From NCBI RefSeq assembly GCF_024662015.1, contig NZ_CP102480.1, positions 3,466,501 through 3,530,500 of the forward strand: a stretch of 64,000 nt of DNA, read 5' to 3'. The stretch's first letter is position 1. The number at the start of each line of letters is the position of its first letter. The position numbers were made by a program, and so were the translations under genes. Under the pieces are notes generated by a model. The model did not search any database. It saw only the letters and a program-made list of their open reading frames with translations, and was not told the DNA's origin. This document shows positions 35,365 through 44,917 of the stretch, piece by piece. This DNA comes from Nisaea acidiphila. GTDB taxonomy: Bacteria; Pseudomonadota; Alphaproteobacteria; Thalassobaculales; Thalassobaculaceae.

Positions 35365-36911
35365 GCCTGGTTCTTTTTGTGCCGGACGATGCGGCCGCCG
35401 TCTCGGTCGGCGCGGATCGCGTCGCAGCCGCTCTTGCGGTCGCCGCGGAAGAACGTGGCCTGGATCTCCGTCTGGTGCGGAACGGGTCGCGCGGGATGCT
35501 CTGGCTGGAGCCGCTGGTCGAATGGGACGGTCCGGACGGGCGGATGGCTTTCGGGCCGGTAGCCCCGGATGAGGCCGGGTCGTTGCTTGACGCGATTTCC
35601 TCCGGGACGGGGCACCCGCGCGCCCTCGGACCGACGGAAGAGATCGACTACCTGAAAAACCAGGAGCGGCTGACCTTTGCCCGCGTCGGCGTGATCGACC
35701 CGCTCTCGGTACGGGACTTCGAGGCGCATGGCGGGCTTGAGGGTCTCAAGACCGCGCTCACCATGACCGAAGAGGCGATTTGCGAGGCGGTACTGCAATC
35801 CGGCCTCCGGGGCCGCGGCGGTGCTGGTTTCCCCGCCGGCATCAAATGGCACACGGTGCGTGAGCAGGCGCAGGCGGAGAAATACATCTGCTGCAACGCC
35901 GATGAGGGCGACAGCGGCACATTCGCCGATCGCATGCTGATGGAAGGCGACCCATTCACCCTGCTTGAGGGAATGGTCATCGCGGGATTTGCGACCGGTG
36001 CCCGGCAGGGCATCGTCTATATCCGCTCCGAATACCCGCATGCGATCTCCAAGATGACCCGCGCCATCGAGGCGCTGGAGGAGGCGGGCTGGCTCGGCGG
36101 TAATATCCGCGGAAGCGGGAAGGATTTCCGGGTCTCGATCCGTCGCGGCGCCGGCGCCTATATCTGCGGCGAGGAAAGCTCGATGCTGAACAGTATCGAG
36201 GGCAGGCGCGGAACCGTGCGCTCCAAGCCGCCGATCCCGGCGATCCACGGCCTCTTCGGCAAACCGACGGTGGTGAACAACGTTCTCACCCTTGCGACCG
36301 TCCCGGTGGTGCTCGCCAAAGGCGCGGAGTTCTACAAGGATTTCGGCATGGGGCGCTCGCGCGGCACCCAGGCTTTCCAGCTTGCCGGCAACATCAGGCG
36401 CGGCGGCCTTGTCGAGAAGGCCTTCGGGGTCACCATCCGGGAGCTGATCGAGACGTTCGGCGGCGGCACCGCGACAGGCCGTCCGTTCCGCACCGCCCAG
36501 CTCGGCGGCCCGCTCGGCGCCTATGTCTCCGAGGAGATGCTGGATCTTCCGATGGATTACGAGGCACTCGCAGAGCACAAGGCGATGCTTGGCCATGGTG
36601 GCATCACCGTGTTCGACGAGACGGTCGATATGGCCGAAATGGCCCGCTTCGCCTTCGAGTTCTGCGAGGAGGAAAGCTGCGGGAAATGCACCCCCTGCCG
36701 GATCGGCGCGGTCCGCGGGCGGGAGACTGTCGAGAAAATACTCCGGGGCGAGAACGTCGCCCGCAACATCGCGCTCATCGAAGACCTCTGTGAACTGATG
36801 ACGGACGGATCGCTCTGCGCCATGGGCGGCCTCACGCCGATGCCGGTGCTCTCGGCCATCCTTCTGTTCCCCGAGGATTTCGACCGCGCTTCGGCCCTTG
36901 CGGCCGAATAG
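35361..36911 (+). CDS. fdsB: NAD-dependent formate dehydrogenase beta subunit
   Basis: 516 residues: an N-terminal thioredoxin-like [2Fe-2S]-type region followed by a NuoF-like part. The NADH/FMN site is GLRGRGGAGFPAGIKW and GAGAYICGEESSML, and the 4Fe-4S motif is ESCGKCTPCRIG. The first ~110 residues lack the usual full cysteine set, as in other FdsB proteins. It transfers the electrons of formate to NAD+. Confidence 0.93.
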   Translation: MSLVLFVPDDAAAVSVGADRVAAALAVAAEERGLDLRLVRNGSRGMLWLEPLVEWDGPDGRMAFGPVAPDEAGSLLDAISSGTGHPRALGPTEEIDYLKNQERLTFARVGVIDPLSVRDFEAHGGLEGLKTALTMTEEAICEAVLQSGLRGRGGAGFPAGIKWHTVREQAQAEKYICCNADEGDSGTFADRMLMEGDPFTLLEGMVIAGFATGARQGIVYIRSEYPHAISKMTRAIEALEEAGWLGGNIRGSGKDFRVSIRRGAGAYICGEESSMLNSIEGRRGTVRSKPPIPAIHGLFGKPTVVNNVLTLATVPVVLAKGAEFYKDFGMGRSRGTQAFQLAGNIRRGGLVEKAFGVTIRELIETFGGGTATGRPFRTAQLGGPLGAYVSEEMLDLPMDYEALAEHKAMLGHGGITVFDETVDMAEMARFAFEFCEEESCGKCTPCRIGAVRGRETVEKILRGENVARNIALIEDLCELMTDGSLCAMGGLTPMPVLSAILLFPEDFDRASALAAE

Positions 36912-36924
36912 GGAGGATGAGGCA

Positions 36925-39777
36925 ATGACCTATCAAAGGCAGCACGATCACGGCACTCCGGCGGGCGACGGCAAGCCGGTCACTCTCTTCATCGACGGCT
37001 CGGAGGTCACGGTTCCGGAAGGCAGCTCGGTCATGTATGCGGCCTCCCAGGTCGACCGGCCGATCCCGAAGCTCTGCGCCACCGACATGGTCGATGCCTG
37101 GGGTTCCTGCCGCATGTGTCTGGTGGAGATCGAGGGCGTACGCGGGACTCCCTCCTCCTGCACGACGCCGGTCACCGAAGGCATGAAGGTGACGACCCAG
37201 AACGCCCGGCTGGAGCGTATCCGCAAGGGCATCATGGAGCTCTATATCTCCGACCATCCGCTCGATTGCCTGACCTGCCCGACCAATGGTGATTGCGAGC
37301 TGCAGGACATGGCCGGCACCGTCGGCCTGCGCGAGGTCCGCTACGGCATGGACGGGGAGAGCCATTTCGCGCCGGAGACGAAGGCCGAAGTGGACGTCTC
37401 CAATCCCTATTTCCAGTATGATCCGTCGAAATGCATCGTCTGCTCGCGCTGCGTGCGCGCCTGCGAGGAAGTGCAGGGCACCTTCGCCCTGACCATCGCC
37501 GGACGCGGCTTCGAGAGCCGGGTTTCGCCGGGCGCGGCCGCCGACGATTTCTTCTCCTCCGACTGCGTTTCCTGCGGCGCCTGCGTACAGGCCTGCCCGA
37601 CCGCGACGCTGGTCGAGAAATCCGTCGTCGAGAAAGGCACCCCGTCGCGCAGCGTCGTGACCACCTGCGCCTATTGCGGTGTCGGCTGCTCGTTCCGCGC
37701 CGAGATGCAGGGCGATGAGGTCGTCCGCATGGTGCCGTGGAAGGACGGTGGCGCGAATGAGGGCCATTCCTGCGTGAAGGGTCGTTTCGCCTTCGGTTAC
37801 GCCACCCACCGGGACCGTCAGACCGAGCCGATGATCCGCGAGAAGATCACCGATCCCTGGCGCAAGGTCTCCTGGGACGAGGCGATCTCCTTCGCCGCCG
37901 GCCGGCTGAAGGACGTGCAGGCGAAATACGGCAAGGGCTCCATCGGCGGCATCACCTCCTCGCGCTGCACCAACGAGGAAGTCTATGTCGTACAGAAAAT
38001 GATCCGCGCGGCCTTCGGCACCAACAATGTCGATACCTGTGCCCGGGTCTGCCATTCGCCGACCGGCTACGGCCTGAAGACCACCTTCGGCACCTCGGCG
38101 GGCACGCAGAATTTCAAGTCGGTGGAGAAGTCTGACGTCATCCTTCTGATCGGCGCCAACCCGACCGACGCGCATCCGGTCTTCGGCAGCCGGCTGAAGA
38201 AGCGGCTCCGGGAAGGGGCGCGGCTCATCGTGCTGGATCCGCGCCGGATCGATCTTGTGAAGTCGCCGCACATCAGGGCGGCGCACCATATCCAGCTTCG
38301 CCCGAGCACCAATGTCGCTGTCATGAACGCGCTCGCCCATGTGATCGTGGCCGAGGGGCTGGTGGACGAAGATTTCGTCCGCGAGCGTTGCGACACGGAA
38401 GAATTCGCCCGCTGGGCTGCCTTCGTCGCAGAGGAGCGCAACAGCCCGGAAGCGATGGCCGAGACCATCGGCGCTCCTGCCGAGGATATCCGCAAGGCCG
38501 CACGCCTCTTCGCCACCGGCGGCAACGGCGCGATCTATTACGGGCTCGGCGTCACCGAGCATTCCCAGGGCTCGACCATGGTCATGGCCATGGCCAATCT
38601 CGCCATGGCGACAGGTAATATCGGCCGCGAGGGCGTCGGCGTGAATCCTCTCCGGGGCCAGAACAATGTGCAGGGATCCTGCGACATGGGCTCCTTCCCG
38701 CATGAATTCCCGGGCTATCGCCATGTCGGTGATGACTCGGTGCGCGGTCTCTTCGAGCAGGATTGGGGAGTCTCCCTGCTGAACGAGCCGGGTCTTCGCA
38801 TCCCCAACATGTTCGCCGCGGCGATCGACGGCAGCTTTCGTGGAATGTTCGTGCAGGGCGAGGACATCGCCCAGTCGGACCCGAACACCCAGCATGTGGA
38901 AGAGGCGCTGAAGTCGCTCGACTGCCTGATCGTCCAGGACCTGTTTCTGAACGAGACGGCGGCCTTCGCCCATGTCTTCCTGCCCGGCACCTCCTTCCTC
39001 GAAAAGGACGGCACCTTCACCAATGCCGAACGCCGCATCAACCGGGTCCGCCCGGTGATGAAGGAGAAGTCGGGCCTCAGCGAATGGGAGGCGGTGTGCC
39101 GCCTCGCGAGCGAAATGGGCTATCCGATGACCTATGCTGGCAGCCACGAGATCATGGACGAGATCGCGCGTCTGACCCCGGCTTTCGCCGGCGTCTCCCA
39201 TGCCCGTCTCGATGCGGGCGAGCAGCTGCAATGGCCGGTGAACGAGGCTTTCCCGAACGGTTCTCCGGTCATGCATGTGGACGGTTTCGTGCGCGGCAAA
39301 GGACTGTTCATGGTGACGGAGTATGTCCCGACCTCCGAGCGCAGCACGCGGATGTATCCGCTGATCCTGACCACCGGCCGGATTCTGTCCCAGTACAATG
39401 TCGGCGCCCAGACCCGCCGGACCGAGAACAACCGCTGGCACGGCGAGGATATTCTGGAGATCCACCCTTTCGATGCGGAGGAACGCGGGATCGCGGACGG
39501 CGACATGGTCTCGCTCGCGAGCCGCATGGGCGCGACGACGCTTCGGGCGGAGGTTTCCGGCCGGATGCCGCAGGGCGTGGTCTACACCACCTTCCACCAT
39601 CCGCTGACCGGCGCGAATGTCATCACCACGGACAATTCCGATTGGGCGACCAATTGCCCGGAATACAAGGTGACCGCCGTGCAGGTGCATCGCTCCAACC
39701 GGCCCTCGGCATGGCAGGACGGGCACGAGGATGTTTCCCGGACCAATTACCGGATAGAGATCGAGGCGGCGGAATAG
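36925..39777 (+). CDS. fdsA: NAD-dependent formate dehydrogenase alpha (molybdenum) subunit
   Basis: 950 residues. N-terminal [2Fe-2S] ferredoxin domain (GSCRMCLVEIEG), NuoG-like His-Cys cluster (HPLDCLTCPTNGDCELQ) and two 4Fe-4S sites (CIVCSRCVRAC; CVSCGACVQAC). These are followed by the molybdopterin oxidoreductase domain, with its own 4Fe-4S site (CAYCGVGC) and the catalytic cysteine in CARVCHSPTGYG. It oxidises formate to CO2 on a bis-MGD molybdenum centre in the cytoplasm. A GGGAGGATGAGGCA leader precedes the ATG. Confidence 0.95.
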   Translation: MTYQRQHDHGTPAGDGKPVTLFIDGSEVTVPEGSSVMYAASQVDRPIPKLCATDMVDAWGSCRMCLVEIEGVRGTPSSCTTPVTEGMKVTTQNARLERIRKGIMELYISDHPLDCLTCPTNGDCELQDMAGTVGLREVRYGMDGESHFAPETKAEVDVSNPYFQYDPSKCIVCSRCVRACEEVQGTFALTIAGRGFESRVSPGAAADDFFSSDCVSCGACVQACPTATLVEKSVVEKGTPSRSVVTTCAYCGVGCSFRAEMQGDEVVRMVPWKDGGANEGHSCVKGRFAFGYATHRDRQTEPMIREKITDPWRKVSWDEAISFAAGRLKDVQAKYGKGSIGGITSSRCTNEEVYVVQKMIRAAFGTNNVDTCARVCHSPTGYGLKTTFGTSAGTQNFKSVEKSDVILLIGANPTDAHPVFGSRLKKRLREGARLIVLDPRRIDLVKSPHIRAAHHIQLRPSTNVAVMNALAHVIVAEGLVDEDFVRERCDTEEFARWAAFVAEERNSPEAMAETIGAPAEDIRKAARLFATGGNGAIYYGLGVTEHSQGSTMVMAMANLAMATGNIGREGVGVNPLRGQNNVQGSCDMGSFPHEFPGYRHVGDDSVRGLFEQDWGVSLLNEPGLRIPNMFAAAIDGSFRGMFVQGEDIAQSDPNTQHVEEALKSLDCLIVQDLFLNETAAFAHVFLPGTSFLEKDGTFTNAERRINRVRPVMKEKSGLSEWEAVCRLASEMGYPMTYAGSHEIMDEIARLTPAFAGVSHARLDAGEQLQWPVNEAFPNGSPVMHVDGFVRGKGLFMVTEYVPTSERSTRMYPLILTTGRILSQYNVGAQTRRTENNRWHGEDILEIHPFDAEERGIADGDMVSLASRMGATTLRAEVSGRMPQGVVYTTFHHPLTGANVITTDNSDWATNCPEYKVTAVQVHRSNRPSAWQDGHEDVSRTNYRIEIEAAE

Positions 39778-40605
39778 ATGCGTATGGTTTCGACAATGGC
39801 CCGGCCCGCCGACGTTTCTCGGGACGTCTGGGGCACCATAACCGGCACCGGCCGCCGAAGCGGCCCGGCCCGCTGGTCTCTCGCCGAGGAAACGCCTGTC
39901 GCCATTCTCGTCAACGGCGAACATTTCGCTGTTGTCATGGCGACACCGGCCGACCTTGAGGATTTCGCCCTCGGGTTTGCCATGAACGAGGGGATCGTCC
40001 GCGATCCCTCCGGGCTGTTGCGGCTTGCCATTGCCGAGGCCGCGGACGGGTTCGTGGTCAATCTCCGGGTGTCCGAGGAGGACGCATTTCGGGGTGAGGC
40101 CCGGAGGCGCAATCTGCCCGCCCGCGCCAGCTGCGGAATCTGCGGTGCGCAGACGCTTGCGGCGGCCGTTCCGGCGCTGCCCAAGGTTCGCGGGATCCTT
40201 CCGCGAACGGAGGCGGTGCTTTCGGCTTTCGCCGCCTTCCCGGGGTTTCAGGACATGCGGCGGGAGAACCGCTCGACCCATGCCGCGGCGCTGTGTGACG
40301 CCGACGGCACGATCCTCGTCGTGCGCGAGGACATCGGACGTCATAGCGCGCTCGACAAGGTGGCGGGGGCCGCAGCCCGGCTCGGGCCGGACGTTTCGCG
40401 GTGTTTCCTGCTGCTTTCCAGTCGGATCGGCTTCGAGATGGTGCAGAAGGCCGCGGCGATCGGCGTGCCTTTCGTAGCGGCGGCCTCCGCGCCGAGCGGC
40501 CTGTCACTGCGTGTCGCGGCGGAAGCGGGGCTCACATTGGCCGTGGCGGCCGAGGGGGCCCTCATGATCTTCGATCATCTCACGGTGGAGGAGCCGGCAG
40601 CATGA
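39778..40605 (+). CDS. fdsC: FdhD/FdsC family sulfurtransferase chaperone
   Basis: 275 residues. The CxxC loop of FdhD-type proteins is present as SCGICGAQ. The conserved DIGRHSALDK segment and FLLLSSRIGFEMVQKAA follow. These proteins sulfurate or carry the molybdenum cofactor for formate dehydrogenase before insertion. The ATG directly follows the fdsA stop, and the end overlaps fdsD by ATGA. Confidence 0.92.
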   Translation: MRMVSTMARPADVSRDVWGTITGTGRRSGPARWSLAEETPVAILVNGEHFAVVMATPADLEDFALGFAMNEGIVRDPSGLLRLAIAEAADGFVVNLRVSEEDAFRGEARRRNLPARASCGICGAQTLAAAVPALPKVRGILPRTEAVLSAFAAFPGFQDMRRENRSTHAAALCDADGTILVVREDIGRHSALDKVAGAAARLGPDVSRCFLLLSSRIGFEMVQKAAAIGVPFVAAASAPSGLSLRVAAEAGLTLAVAAEGALMIFDHLTVEEPAA

Positions 40606-40814
40606 AGTCCGACGAATTGATCCGCATGGCCAACCAGATCGCGGACTTTTTCGAACCCTACGGACATGACGATGCCGTGGTCCGGATCGCTCAGCATATC
40701 AGGGAGTTCTGGGACCCGCGCATGCGGACCGGGATGGCAGAAGCCCTCAGGAAAAATGCGGATGGATTGACCGAACTGGCGCGGGAGGGTGTAGAAATGG
40801 CTATCGCCAGCTAG
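40602..40814 (+). CDS. fdsD: NAD-dependent formate dehydrogenase delta subunit
   Basis: 70 residues; MANQIADFFEPYGHDDAVVRI and the terminal helix match FdsD. It is a small subunit needed for stability or maturation of the FdsABG complex. The start overlaps the fdsC stop by 4 bases. Confidence 0.92.
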   Translation: MKSDELIRMANQIADFFEPYGHDDAVVRIAQHIREFWDPRMRTGMAEALRKNADGLTELAREGVEMAIAS

Positions 40815-40837
40815 TCCTCTCGCACGGTTTCCGTTTC

Positions 40838-41722
40838 ATGGACATTCGCCAGCTCCGCTATCTCATCGCGCTCGCCCAGGAAGAGCATTTCACCCGCGCG
40901 GCGGAGATCTGCAACGTCACCCAGCCCACGCTGTCGGGCCGGATCCGCCAGCTCGAACAGGAGCTCGGCGTTTCCATCGTCAAGCGCGGGCAGCGCTATC
41001 ACGGTCTTACAGACGAAGGACAGCGCGTTCTGCGCTGGGCGAAGCGCATCGTCGAGGATTGCGAGAGCATGCGTGGCGAGCTGGAAGCGCTGACCGGAGA
41101 TCTGCGGGGGGCCATTACACTTGGCGTCATTCCGTCGGCACTCCCGATGACCCCGGATTTGACGGGGCCCCTCCGTGCGCTCTATCCACAGGTTGGCTTC
41201 AGCATCCTCTCGAAGACCTCCAACGAGATCATTCGCCAGCTTGAGGATTACTCGATCGACGCCGGGATCACCTATCTCGACAACGAGCCGCTGGAAGGCT
41301 GCCGGACCTGGCCGCTCTACCGCGAATCCTATCGGCTGATCGTCGGCGCGGATCACCCTCTGGTCGGCCGGGAATCGGTGACCTGGGCCGAGGCCGCGGA
41401 ACTGCCTCTCTGCCTGCTCACCCCGGACATGCAGAATCGGCGCATCGTCGACGCCGCTTTCCGGAAGGCGTCCTGTGTCGCGGTGCCGGAGATCGAGAGC
41501 AATTCGATCATCAGTCTGGTCGCCCATGTCCAGTCGGGAGCACTTGCGGCCGTCCTGCCTGAAAACGTTCTGCGTACCGCGGGGGGCGAAGGCCGCCTGC
41601 ATGCCATTCCGATTGCGGATCCGGCGGTCGAGTACACGGTCGGCCTGGCGGTGTTGGACCGTGACCCGCTGCCGATCCTCGCCGCCTCGCTCGTGGCGAT
41701 CGCCGAAAGTTTCGGCGGCTGA
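40838..41722 (+). CDS. LysR family regulator, probable formate dehydrogenase regulator
   Basis: 294 residues. The LysR winged helix (MDIRQLRYLIALAQEEHFTR, then TQPTLSGRIRQLEQELGVSI) precedes a type-2 periplasmic-binding-fold effector domain. It starts 24 bases after fdsD on the same strand. In other bacteria a LysR regulator called FdsR flanks the fds genes. Here it is downstream and the candidate site is upstream of fdsG (34787-34807). Its stop is 2 bases from the convergent M20 gene. Confidence 0.83.
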   Translation: MDIRQLRYLIALAQEEHFTRAAEICNVTQPTLSGRIRQLEQELGVSIVKRGQRYHGLTDEGQRVLRWAKRIVEDCESMRGELEALTGDLRGAITLGVIPSALPMTPDLTGPLRALYPQVGFSILSKTSNEIIRQLEDYSIDAGITYLDNEPLEGCRTWPLYRESYRLIVGADHPLVGRESVTWAEAAELPLCLLTPDMQNRRIVDAAFRKASCVAVPEIESNSIISLVAHVQSGALAAVLPENVLRTAGGEGRLHAIPIADPAVEYTVGLAVLDRDPLPILAASLVAIAESFGG

Positions 41723-41724
41723 AG

Positions 41725-42888
41725 TCAGGCGGTCAGTTTCGCCGTCAGCTTGCCGAGCATGGTCAGGCACTGGTCGAGCTGATCTAGGGCGATGAACTCA
41801 TCGGGTTTGTGAGCCTGTTCGATCGAGCCGGGACCGCAGACCACCGTGGAAATGCCGAGCCTCTGGAAGAGACCCGCCTCGGTCCCGAAGGCGACAAGGT
41901 CGGCCCCGTTCGCGCCTGTCAGCTCGGCGACGATGCGCAGCGCCTCGCTTTCCGGAACCGGCTCCAGTCCGTCGACCTCTCCGATCACCTCCGTGACGAT
42001 ATCGGCGTCAGCATAGATTTTGCGCATGGCGGGCAGCAGGTCGTCCTGCACATAGGCAGCGATCTCGCCTTTCACGAAGTCCATATCGGCCTTCACCACG
42101 GGCCGCATCTCCCAATCGAGCGTCGCGAGGCCGGGGATCACGTTATGGGCGACGCCGCCGGAGAGCCGGCCGATCTGCAAGGTGCTCCAGGGCGGGTCGA
42201 AGCGCGAGCCGTCCGGCACCCGCTTTTTCAGCGCCTCGCGCAATTCCATCAGCCGTGTGACGTACCGCACGGCATATTCCACTGCATTGACGCCGAGATC
42301 GGGCTGCGAGCCGTGTCCCTCCATGCCGGTGAAGGTGACGGTGTATTCGCAACAGCCCTTGTGGCCCTCGATGATCCGCATTTCCGTCGGCTCTCCGATG
42401 ATGCAGACGGCAGGTTTGAAAGGCAGCAGGGCGAGGTCGTGCATCAGGGACTGCGCGCCGAGGCAGCCGACCTCCTCGTCATAGGTGAAGGCGAAATGCA
42501 CCGGGCGCTTCAGACCGGCCTGCGCATAATGCGGCGCCATGGCGAGCGCGGCGGCGATGAAGCCCTTCATGTCGCAGGTGCCGCGCCCGTAGGCCTTGTC
42601 GTCCGCGAGCCGCATCTCGAAAGGGTCGCTCGACCAGTCCTGATCTTCGACCGGCACCACGTCACTGTGGCCCGAAAGCACGATCCCGCCGTCTGTCTCC
42701 GGCCCGATGGTCGCGAAGAGATTGGCCTTGGCGCCGCTCTCGTCGCGGTAGACCTTCACCTCGGCGCCGAGATCGCCGAGCCGGTTCGCCGCGTAGTCGA
42801 TCAGCGCCAGATTGCTGTCGGCCGAGACCGTGGCGAAGCCGATCAGGTCCTTCAGGATAGGGAGAGTTTCTTCGCGGCTCGCCTGCAT
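41725..42888 (-). CDS. M20 family deacetylase (ArgE-like) linked to doeA
   Basis: 387 residues with the M20 dinuclear zinc site: SGHSDVVPVE, GRGTCDMKG, the EE base in TYDEEVGCLG, E in IGEPTEMR and the C-terminal QAHKPDEF. The closest known family is acetylornithine deacetylase. Its gene follows doeA by 6 bases in the same transcript. That suggests its substrate is N-alpha-acetyl-L-2,4-diaminobutyrate, the job usually done by the unrelated DoeB. Both substrates have an N-acetylated diamino acid core, so the switch is chemically easy; biochemical proof is lacking. Confidence 0.8.
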   Translation of the reverse strand: MQASREETLPILKDLIGFATVSADSNLALIDYAANRLGDLGAEVKVYRDESGAKANLFATIGPETDGGIVLSGHSDVVPVEDQDWSSDPFEMRLADDKAYGRGTCDMKGFIAAALAMAPHYAQAGLKRPVHFAFTYDEEVGCLGAQSLMHDLALLPFKPAVCIIGEPTEMRIIEGHKGCCEYTVTFTGMEGHGSQPDLGVNAVEYAVRYVTRLMELREALKKRVPDGSRFDPPWSTLQIGRLSGGVAHNVIPGLATLDWEMRPVVKADMDFVKGEIAAYVQDDLLPAMRKIYADADIVTEVIGEVDGLEPVPESEALRIVAELTGANGADLVAFGTEAGLFQRLGISTVVCGPGSIEQAHKPDEFIALDQLDQCLTMLGKLTAKLTA

Positions 42889-42894
42889 GGCCGA

Positions 42895-44094
42895 CTAAGT
42901 GTCCTCCTTGATGAAGAGCTTGCGCGGCACGTCGGCGAGGCATTCGGCCGGGCCGTCCTCGGTGATGCGGATGGTCTCCGTGATCTCCAGACCCCAATCG
43001 TCCATCCAGAGCGCGGGCATGAAATGGAACGTCATGTCGGGCACGAGGACCGAGGTGTCGCTCGGGCGGATCGACATGGTTCGCTCGCCCCAGTCCGGCG
43101 GATAGGAGAGGCCGATCGGGTAGCCGCAGCGCCCCTCGCGCTTGACGCCGTGTTTCTCGAGCACGGCGTAGAAAGCGCGGGCGATGTCGCCCGCCGTGTT
43201 GCCGGCGCGTGCCGCCTCGATTCCGTCGGCGATGCCCTCCAGCACGACTTCCTCTGCCCTGATCATGTCGAGCGGCGGGGTGCCAAGATGGATCGTGCGG
43301 CAGAGCGGGGCGTGATAGTGCCGGTAGCAGCCGGCGATCTCGAAGAAGGTGGCCTGTCCCGGCTCGAGCTCCGCATCGTCCCAGGTGAGGTGTGCGGCGC
43401 TCGCGTCCTTGCCGGTGGGGAGCAGCGGCACGATGGCCGGGTAATCGCCGCCGAAACTGCCTTCCTCGTCCTCGCCGCCCATCAGGCCGGTACGGTAGAT
43501 CTCCGCCACCAGCTCGTTCTTGCGCAGGCCCGGGCGCATCAGCTCGTAGATCGCGGAATGCATCTTCTCGACGATGCGGGACGCGCGGCGCATGTATTTC
43601 AGCTCGGTCGTGGATTTCACGCCACGCTGCCAGTTCACAAGGCCCGTCGCGTCCTCGATCTCGCCCTCATGGTGCTTGGTCAGCACAGAATGGGCGCGGG
43701 CGGAGTAATAGTAATTCTCCATCTCGACGCCGAGCCGGAGCCTGTTCCAGCCCTGCTCGCCCAGGGTCTCGGCGAGGTCTTCCATCGCATGGCTGTCGGC
43801 GGCCATCACGTAATCGTCGGAATAGCCGTGAATATTCTCCTCGGCCATGTAGCAGGTTCGCATCGCGCCCTTTGCATCCATCGCCCGGCCCCAGAAGATC
43901 GGCTCGCCCGTGGGGCCGACGATGACGCCCTGGTGCACGTAGAAGGACCAACCGTCATAGCCGGTCAGCCAGGCCATGTTCGACGGGTCGGAGACGAACA
44001 GCACCTCGATCCCAGCCTTCTCCATCGCCGTGCGGACCTTGGCGAGACGCTCGGCATATTCATCGCGGGAAAAGGGAAGTTTGACGTCGGGCAT
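42895..44094 (-). CDS. doeA: Ectoine hydrolase
   Basis: 399 residues, M24 creatinase/prolidase-like. The segments DPSNMAWLTGYDGWSFYVHQ and GYPIGLSYPPDWGERTMS are characteristic of DoeA/EutD ectoine hydrolases, as I recall them from Halomonas. It opens the ectoine ring to N-acetyl-2,4-diaminobutyrate. Start chosen at 44094 (MPDVKL), which gives the typical 399-residue length; longer in-frame starts have no support. Confidence 0.88.
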   Translation of the reverse strand: MPDVKLPFSRDEYAERLAKVRTAMEKAGIEVLFVSDPSNMAWLTGYDGWSFYVHQGVIVGPTGEPIFWGRAMDAKGAMRTCYMAEENIHGYSDDYVMAADSHAMEDLAETLGEQGWNRLRLGVEMENYYYSARAHSVLTKHHEGEIEDATGLVNWQRGVKSTTELKYMRRASRIVEKMHSAIYELMRPGLRKNELVAEIYRTGLMGGEDEEGSFGGDYPAIVPLLPTGKDASAAHLTWDDAELEPGQATFFEIAGCYRHYHAPLCRTIHLGTPPLDMIRAEEVVLEGIADGIEAARAGNTAGDIARAFYAVLEKHGVKREGRCGYPIGLSYPPDWGERTMSIRPSDTSVLVPDMTFHFMPALWMDDWGLEITETIRITEDGPAECLADVPRKLFIKEDT

Positions 44095-44334
44095 CGCGGG
44101 AGATCCAGGAAGGGCGTTGCGGTATTCAGGAGCTTGCAGCGATTGAGCATCAACATGGGCTGTTTGACAATCGCCGCGACATGTGGCCGATGCTGAAAAG
44201 AAAAAAGCACTATTACTTGTCTCCTTCTGAAGGAAAATTGCCTGTGAGCGGCTGGCGCGGGAACTCTCGAAAGTGACATTGAAAGGCGCGAACATGCGCG
44301 ATCGGCGTGGCGGTCGGTCCGCGAGGGCCAAGCA
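44095..44334. other. Divergent doeA / doeX intergenic region
   Basis: 240 bases between the divergent starts. It contains an AT-richer stretch (about 44195-44245) that could hold the promoters. I do not see a clear operator. Confidence 0.4.
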
Positions 44335-44811
44335 ATGCTGAAGCTTGATGCCCGCGATTTGAAGATCCTGTCGATCCTGCAGACCGAAGGGCGGATCTCG
44401 AAATCCGAGTTGGCGAAACGGGTCAATCTCTCCAATACGCCCTGTTGGGAGCGGCTGCAGCGTCTTGAGGCGGCCGGGATCGTGCGCGGCTACGGCGCCC
44501 GCATCGCGCTCGAAGCGCTGGCGGAGCATGTTACGATCTTCGTCACCGCCGAGCTGGAGAACCATCGCAGCGGCGATTTCAGCCGGTTCGAGGATGCCGT
44601 ATCCGGCGAACCGGAGATCGTCGCCTGCTGGGCGCTCGGCGGCGGGTTGGATTACCTCTTCCAGGTGGTGACCCGCAGCGTTGGGACTTATCAGCTGCTC
44701 ATCGACCGGCTGCTCACGGGCGACACCGGACTGAAGCGCTACTTCACCTATATCGTGACCAAGGAAGTGAAGAACGGCGGCGTCCCGCTGGAGATCTTCA
44801 AGAGCCTTTGA
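44335..44811 (+). CDS. doeX: Lrp/AsnC family regulator of ectoine catabolism
   Basis: 158 residues. An AsnC-type helix-turn-helix (KSELAKRVNLSNTPCWERLQ) precedes a RAM ligand domain (ALGGGLDYLFQVVTRSVGTY). DoeX/AsnC homologues accompany ectoine degradation genes and respond to pathway intermediates. It lies between divergent doeA and the aminotransferase gene, which supports the assignment. Confidence 0.83.
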   Translation: MLKLDARDLKILSILQTEGRISKSELAKRVNLSNTPCWERLQRLEAAGIVRGYGARIALEALAEHVTIFVTAELENHRSGDFSRFEDAVSGEPEIVACWALGGGLDYLFQVVTRSVGTYQLLIDRLLTGDTGLKRYFTYIVTKEVKNGGVPLEIFKSL

Positions 44812-44917
44812 CGGCGAAAAACTCTCTGCCGGGCGGCCCGATTTCAGGCAGATCCTCTTCGCCCTTCCGCTCTAACGTGTCGCGAATCCGCGATCCGTTG
44901 CGCGAAAGGAAATCATC

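Noticed and set aside
36832-40344. Long open reading frame on the minus strand opposite the formate dehydrogenase genes
   Set aside because: It is antisense to fdsBACD, which have clear family motifs. In high-GC DNA a strong codon bias creates long open antisense frames, and the translated product is arginine- and histidine-rich with no recognisable domain.
41725-42888. Naming the M20 enzyme argE
   Set aside because: The family fits, but the tight coupling to doeA makes an arginine role uncertain, so no symbol was given.
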